Shown: one piece after another, positions 60,931-64,000 of the stretch
Layout: every line of letters begins with the position of its first letter
How positions within the stretch are numbered: position 1 is the first letter of the stretch
DNA from: Streptomyces abyssomicinicus
GTDB lineage: Bacteria > Actinomycetota > Actinomycetes > Streptomycetales > Streptomycetaceae
Length of the DNA stretch: 64,000 nt
Direction of reading: 5' to 3'
Assembly (NCBI RefSeq): GCF_008974245.1
Contig: NZ_BBZI01000005.1
Span: 1,350,751-1,414,750 of the forward strand
Made by a program: the position numbers and the translations under genes
The notes under the pieces: generated by a model
Seen by the model: only the letters and a program-made list of their open reading frames with translations
Database searches by the model: none
Told to the model about the DNA's origin: nothing

Positions 60931-61979
60931 CGAGGCTCATTCCGTCCCCCGTCGTCGTCGACATCCGGCCGGGCGCCCTCGAGGACCTGGCCGGCGTGCT
61001 CGCCGACGAACGGATCTCGCACTCCGGCAGGCTGGCCGTCGCGGTCAGCGGCGGCTCCGGGGCGCGGCTGCGTGAGCGGCTCGCCCCGTCGCTGCCCGGG
61101 GCCACCTGGTACGAGGTCGGGGGCGGCACGCTCGACGACGCGATCCGGCTGGCCGGCGAGATGAAGGCGGACCGCTTCGACGCCGTCGTCGGTCTCGGCG
61201 GCGGCAAGATCATCGACTGCGCCAAGTTCGCCGCGGCGCGGGTCGGCCTGCCCCTGGTCGCCGTGCCCACCAACCTGGCGCACGACGGCCTGTGCTCGCC
61301 GGTCGCCACCCTGGACAACGACGCGGGCCGCGGATCCTACGGCGTGCCCAACCCGATCGCCGTGGTCATCGACCTCGACGTCATCCGGGAGGCCCCGGGC
61401 CGCTTCGTGCGCTCCGGGATCGGCGACGCCATCTCCAACATCTCCGCCGTGGCGGACTGGGAGCTGGCGCACAAGGTCAAGGGCGAGAAGATCGACGGCC
61501 TGGCCGCCGCCATAGCGCGCCAGGCCGGCGAGGCGGTGCTCCGGCACCCCGGCGGCATCGAGGAGAACGGTTTCCTCCAGGTGCTGGCCGAGGCGCTGGC
61601 GCTCAGCGGCATCGCCATGTCGGTCTCCGGCGACTCGCGCCCGTGCTCGGGCGCCTGTCACGAGATCAACCACGCCTTCGACATCCTCTTCCCGCGTCGC
61701 GCCGCCAGCCACGGCGAGCAGTGCGGCCTGGGAGCGGCCTTCGCCATGCACCTGCGCGGGGCCGTCGAGGAGGCCGGGCAGATGGCCGAGGTGCTGCGCC
61801 GGCACGCGCTGCCGGTGCTCGCCGAGGACATCGGCTTCTCCGCGGAGGAGTTCGTCAAGGTCGTGGAGTACGCGCCGGAGACCCGTCCCGGCCGCTACAC
61901 GATCCTCGAGCACCTCGACCTCCGGACCGACCAGATCAAGGACGCGTACGCCGACTATGTCAAGGCCATCGGTAGCTGA
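60918..61979 (+). CDS. iron-containing alcohol dehydrogenase, glycerol-1-phosphate dehydrogenase-like
   Basis: A 353-aa enzyme of the group III metal-dependent dehydrogenase family nearest to sn-glycerol-1-phosphate dehydrogenase (AraM/EgsA). The cofactor motif is GLGGGKIIDCAKFAA; VPTNLAHDGLCSPVA, the metal-ligand region SGACHEINHAFDIL and the second His in ASHGEQCGLG follow. The GTG at 60918 lies inside the preceding gene (13-bp overlap) with GGGAG upstream. It would reduce a keto sugar phosphate such as dihydroxyacetone phosphate to a polyol phosphate for CDP activation by its neighbour. Confidence 0.85.
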   Translation: MPLLTRLIPSPVVVDIRPGALEDLAGVLADERISHSGRLAVAVSGGSGARLRERLAPSLPGATWYEVGGGTLDDAIRLAGEMKADRFDAVVGLGGGKIIDCAKFAAARVGLPLVAVPTNLAHDGLCSPVATLDNDAGRGSYGVPNPIAVVIDLDVIREAPGRFVRSGIGDAISNISAVADWELAHKVKGEKIDGLAAAIARQAGEAVLRHPGGIEENGFLQVLAEALALSGIAMSVSGDSRPCSGACHEINHAFDILFPRRAASHGEQCGLGAAFAMHLRGAVEEAGQMAEVLRRHALPVLAEDIGFSAEEFVKVVEYAPETRPGRYTILEHLDLRTDQIKDAYADYVKAIGS

Positions 61980-62742
61980 ACTGCGACCCGTCGTCCACCC
62001 CGAAGGGGTGAAGGACCGGCGCAGCGGTGAGCACTGGGCGGGCCGCCTGTACATGCGGGAGATCTCGCTGCGGGTGGACCGCTACCTGGTGAACACCCGG
62101 GTGACGCCCAACCAGCTCACCTACCTGATGGTGGTGGCGGGCGTCCTGGCGGGCGCGGCACTTCTGCTGCCGGGCCTCGCCGGGGCGCTCCTCGGCGCGC
62201 TGCTGATCCAGCTCTACCTGCTGCTGGACTGCGTCGACGGGGAGGTCGCCCGCTGGCGCAGGCAGACCTCCGTCACCGGCGTCTACCTGGACCGGATCGG
62301 CCACTACCTCTCCGAGGCCGCCCTGCTGGTCGGGTTCGGCCTCAGGGGCGCCGACCTGTGGGACGGGTCGGAGGGCCCCGAGTGGCTGTGGGCCTTCCTC
62401 GGCACGCTGGCCGCCCTGGGCGCGATCCTGATCAAGGCGGAGACCGACCTGGTCGACGTCGCGCGCAGCCGCAGCGGCCTGACCGCCGTGAAGGACGAGG
62501 CGGCCGCGCCCCGTTCCTCCGGCCTGGCGCTGGCCCGCCGCGCGGCGGCCGCGCTGAAGTTCCACCGGCTGGTCGGCGGCGTCGAGGCGAGCCTGTTCAT
62601 CCTCCTCGTCGCGATCGGCGACCTGATCGCCGGCGGCGGCCTCTTCTGGACCCGCCTCGGCATCGCCGTGCTGGCAGGCATCGCGATCCTGCAGACCCTG
62701 CTGCACCTCGTGTCCATCCTCGCCTCGAGCAGACTGCGGTGA
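61957..62742 (+). CDS. CDP-alcohol phosphotransferase family protein with variant motif
   Basis: A 261-aa membrane enzyme with about six helices. The motif is DGEVARWRRQTSVTG, then D in VYLDRIG, but His stands where the family's last Asp (the presumed catalytic base) usually is (DRIGHY). Acceptor and CDP-alcohol are unknown. The ATG at 61957 overlaps the previous gene by 23 bp, and the stop overlaps the next start (GTGA at 62739-62742), so it is tightly coupled to the cluster. Confidence 0.82.
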   Translation: MSRPSVAELRPVVHPEGVKDRRSGEHWAGRLYMREISLRVDRYLVNTRVTPNQLTYLMVVAGVLAGAALLLPGLAGALLGALLIQLYLLLDCVDGEVARWRRQTSVTGVYLDRIGHYLSEAALLVGFGLRGADLWDGSEGPEWLWAFLGTLAALGAILIKAETDLVDVARSRSGLTAVKDEAAAPRSSGLALARRAAAALKFHRLVGGVEASLFILLVAIGDLIAGGGLFWTRLGIAVLAGIAILQTLLHLVSILASSRLR

Positions 62743-63719
62743 GCGCCCCCATGAACGAATCCCTGAAGGACGCCGTGACCCAGGCCACGCCGGACGCCAC
62801 CCCCACCGCCGGCCCCCGGCCGGCCAAGGTGGGCGCGGTGATCATCACCATGGGCAACCGCCCCGACGAACTGCGCGCGCTGCTCGACTCGGTGGCCCGC
62901 CAGGAGGGCGACCCGGTCGAGGTCGTCGTGGTCGGCAACGGCGCCCCCGTGCCGGACGTGCCCGAGGGCGTGCGCACCGTCGAGCTGCCCGAGAACCTGG
63001 GCATCCCCGGCGGACGCAACGTCGGCATCGAGGCGTTCCGCACCGGAGGTACCGGCGGCACCGGAAGCCCCGGCTACGACGCCGACATCCTGCTCTTCCT
63101 GGACGACGACGGGCTGCTCGCCCGCACCGACACCGCCGAGCTGTGCCGGCAGGCCTTCGCGGCCGACCCCGAGCTGGGCATCGTCAGCTTCCGGATCGCC
63201 GACCCGGACACCGGCGAGACCCAGCGCCGGCACGTCCCCCGGCTGCGCGCCGCCGACCCGATGCGCTCCTCCCGGGTCACCACCTTCCTGGGCGGCGCCA
63301 ACGCGGTGCGCACCGAGGTCCTGGCCCAGGTGGGCGGACTCCCCGACGAGTTCTTCTACGCCCACGAGGAGACCGACCTCGCCTGGCGCGCCCTGGACGC
63401 CGGCTGGATGATCGACTACCGGGCCGACATGGTCCTGTACCACCCCACCACGGCCCCCTCCCGGCACGCGGTCTACCACCGGATGGTGGCCCGCAACCGG
63501 GTCTGGCTGGCCCGCCGCAACCTGCCCGCCCTGCTCGTCCCGGTCTACCTGGGCGTATGGATGGCGCTGACCCTCCTGCGCACCCGTTCCGGGGCCGCGC
63601 TCAAGGCCTGGTTCGGCGGCTTCAAGGAGGGATGGACCTCCCCCTGCGGCCCCCGGCGTCCGATGCGGTGGCGTACCGTTTGGCGGCTGACAAGACTGGG
63701 CCGGCCGCCGGTCATCTGA
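62739..63719 (+). CDS. family 2 glycosyltransferase
   Basis: GT-A fold glycosyltransferase, 326 aa. The nucleotide-sugar start is GAVIITMGNRPDELRALLD, the DxD motif appears as LLFLDDDGLL, and the catalytic region reads FYAHEETDLAWRALDAGW. It resembles rhamnosyl/galactofuranosyl-type GT2 enzymes of cell-wall glycans. A C-terminal amphipathic or membrane segment (LLVPVYLGVWMALTLL) suggests membrane association. The GTG at 62739 overlaps the previous stop; an ATG at 62751 is the alternative. Confidence 0.88.
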   Translation: MSAPMNESLKDAVTQATPDATPTAGPRPAKVGAVIITMGNRPDELRALLDSVARQEGDPVEVVVVGNGAPVPDVPEGVRTVELPENLGIPGGRNVGIEAFRTGGTGGTGSPGYDADILLFLDDDGLLARTDTAELCRQAFAADPELGIVSFRIADPDTGETQRRHVPRLRAADPMRSSRVTTFLGGANAVRTEVLAQVGGLPDEFFYAHEETDLAWRALDAGWMIDYRADMVLYHPTTAPSRHAVYHRMVARNRVWLARRNLPALLVPVYLGVWMALTLLRTRSGAALKAWFGGFKEGWTSPCGPRRPMRWRTVWRLTRLGRPPVI

Positions 63720-63776
63720 CAAGCTCGTCGGAGTGAGGACCGGGCCGCGGCCGTGCCGGCTCGCCGCCGTGCCCCG

Positions 63777-63840
63777 GTCCGCGGCCGTGCCCGTCCGCGG
63801 CCGTGCCCGTCCGCGAACGTGCCCGTCCCCGTCCGTGCAC
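63777..63840. repeat. 16-bp tandem repeat, four units
   Basis: Units GTCCGCGGCCGTGCCC start at 63777, 63793 and 63809, with a degenerate fourth at 63825. The array lies between the GT2 gene and the next start at 63897. Confidence 0.8.
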
Positions 63841-63896
63841 CCGCACGGCGGCCCACCGACACGCCGTATCCACCCGAGACAGCGAGAGTTCGAGCA

Positions 63897-64000
63897 GTGA
63901 GTGAGTCAACGCATGACGGCCCGGTCGCGGTGAGTCCGCGCCCGGCGCCCGACGACGGTCCGACGGCGGCGGAGCTCGCCGCCCGGTACGGCCTGTCCGT
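63897..64000 (+). CDS. start of a gene cut by the window edge
   Basis: A GTG at 63897 opens a frame that stays open to the window end (MSESTHDGPVAVSPRPAPDD, then a segment ending AARYGLSV); GAGAG lies upstream. The fragment, only ~34 residues, resembles the cytoplasmic N-terminus of ABC-2 polysaccharide-export permeases from memory, which would fit the glycan cluster, but this short piece cannot prove it. The alternative GTG at 63901 hits a stop after ten codons. Confidence 0.5.
   Translation, partial: MSESTHDGPVAVSPRPAPDDGPTAAELAARYGLS

Overview
The window is chromosomal DNA from a streptomycete or very close relative. GC is very high with strong third-position G/C bias, GTG and TTG starts are frequent, stop/start overlaps (ATGA, GTGA, TTGA) are common, and the gene content is typically streptomycete: SsgA-like protein, PcaV-type pca regulator, fused PcaL, OpcA, LAL-type ATPase with a TTA codon. 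From memory, the order zwf/opcA/gnd, GH4, ATP-grasp, pca, ligase/primase pair, ABC-F, ssgD, endonuclease V, fad genes, tex, idi, CDF resembles the SCO66xx-SCO67xx region of S. coelicolor; this is recollection, not a search. No tRNA, rRNA, insertion sequence, prophage or CRISPR array was seen. The window starts in an intergenic stretch and ends inside a gene at 63897.

Layout. 1-3.9 kb: a drug-type ABC exporter pair, a serine hydrolase and a PPOX/F420-type flavoprotein. 3.9-8.0 kb: an oxidative pentose-phosphate operon read leftward (zwf, opcA, gnd, histidine phosphatase). 8.3-11.4 kb: a GH4 glycosidase, an ATP-grasp enzyme and a small orphan protein. 11.6-15.0 kb: a translationally coupled XRE regulator / HExxH peptidase / seven-helix membrane protein operon facing a lone MmyB-like domain protein. 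15.1-20.5 kb: a doubly frameshifted SMI1/KNR4 gene, a nitrate/sulfonate-type ABC uptake operon and a DUF2510 membrane protein. 20.7-23.4 kb: a frameshifted LAL-type ATPase. 23.7-28.3 kb: the protocatechuate branch of the beta-ketoadipate pathway (pcaH-G-B-L) facing its MarR regulator pcaV. 28.8-35.9 kb: a secreted SGNH hydrolase, a DUF3048 lipoprotein, a zinc alcohol dehydrogenase, a divergent DNA ligase/primase-polymerase pair of the NHEJ type and a two-domain VOC protein. 36-41.2 kb: an ABC-F ATPase with a long leader, SsgD-like protein, a small basic protein, endonuclease V and a CaiB-type CoA-transferase. 41.2-48.9 kb: thiolase and FadB beta-oxidation genes, a MerR regulator, an amino-acid permease and a BCCT transporter. 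49.2-58.1 kb: amino-acid oxidase, an unknown two-part protein, Tex, a 46-aa protein, enoyl-CoA hydratase, HdeD-like protein, anti-sigma-type kinase, Idi and a CDF metal exporter. 58.4-64.0 kb: a tightly coupled cluster of two CDP-alcohol phosphotransferases, a nucleotidyltransferase, a glycerol-1-phosphate-dehydrogenase-like enzyme, a family 2 glycosyltransferase and the start of another gene.

The last cluster is the best candidate for an undescribed system: its enzymes would make a polyol phosphate, activate it with CTP, move it onto acceptors at the membrane and glycosylate the product. The second candidate is the regulator/peptidase/membrane-protein operon at 11.6-14.1 kb. Many intergenic hairpins mark terminators between convergent genes, and several dyads upstream of genes look like operators, the clearest at pcaH (27665-27682) and at the SGNH hydrolase (28812-28843).
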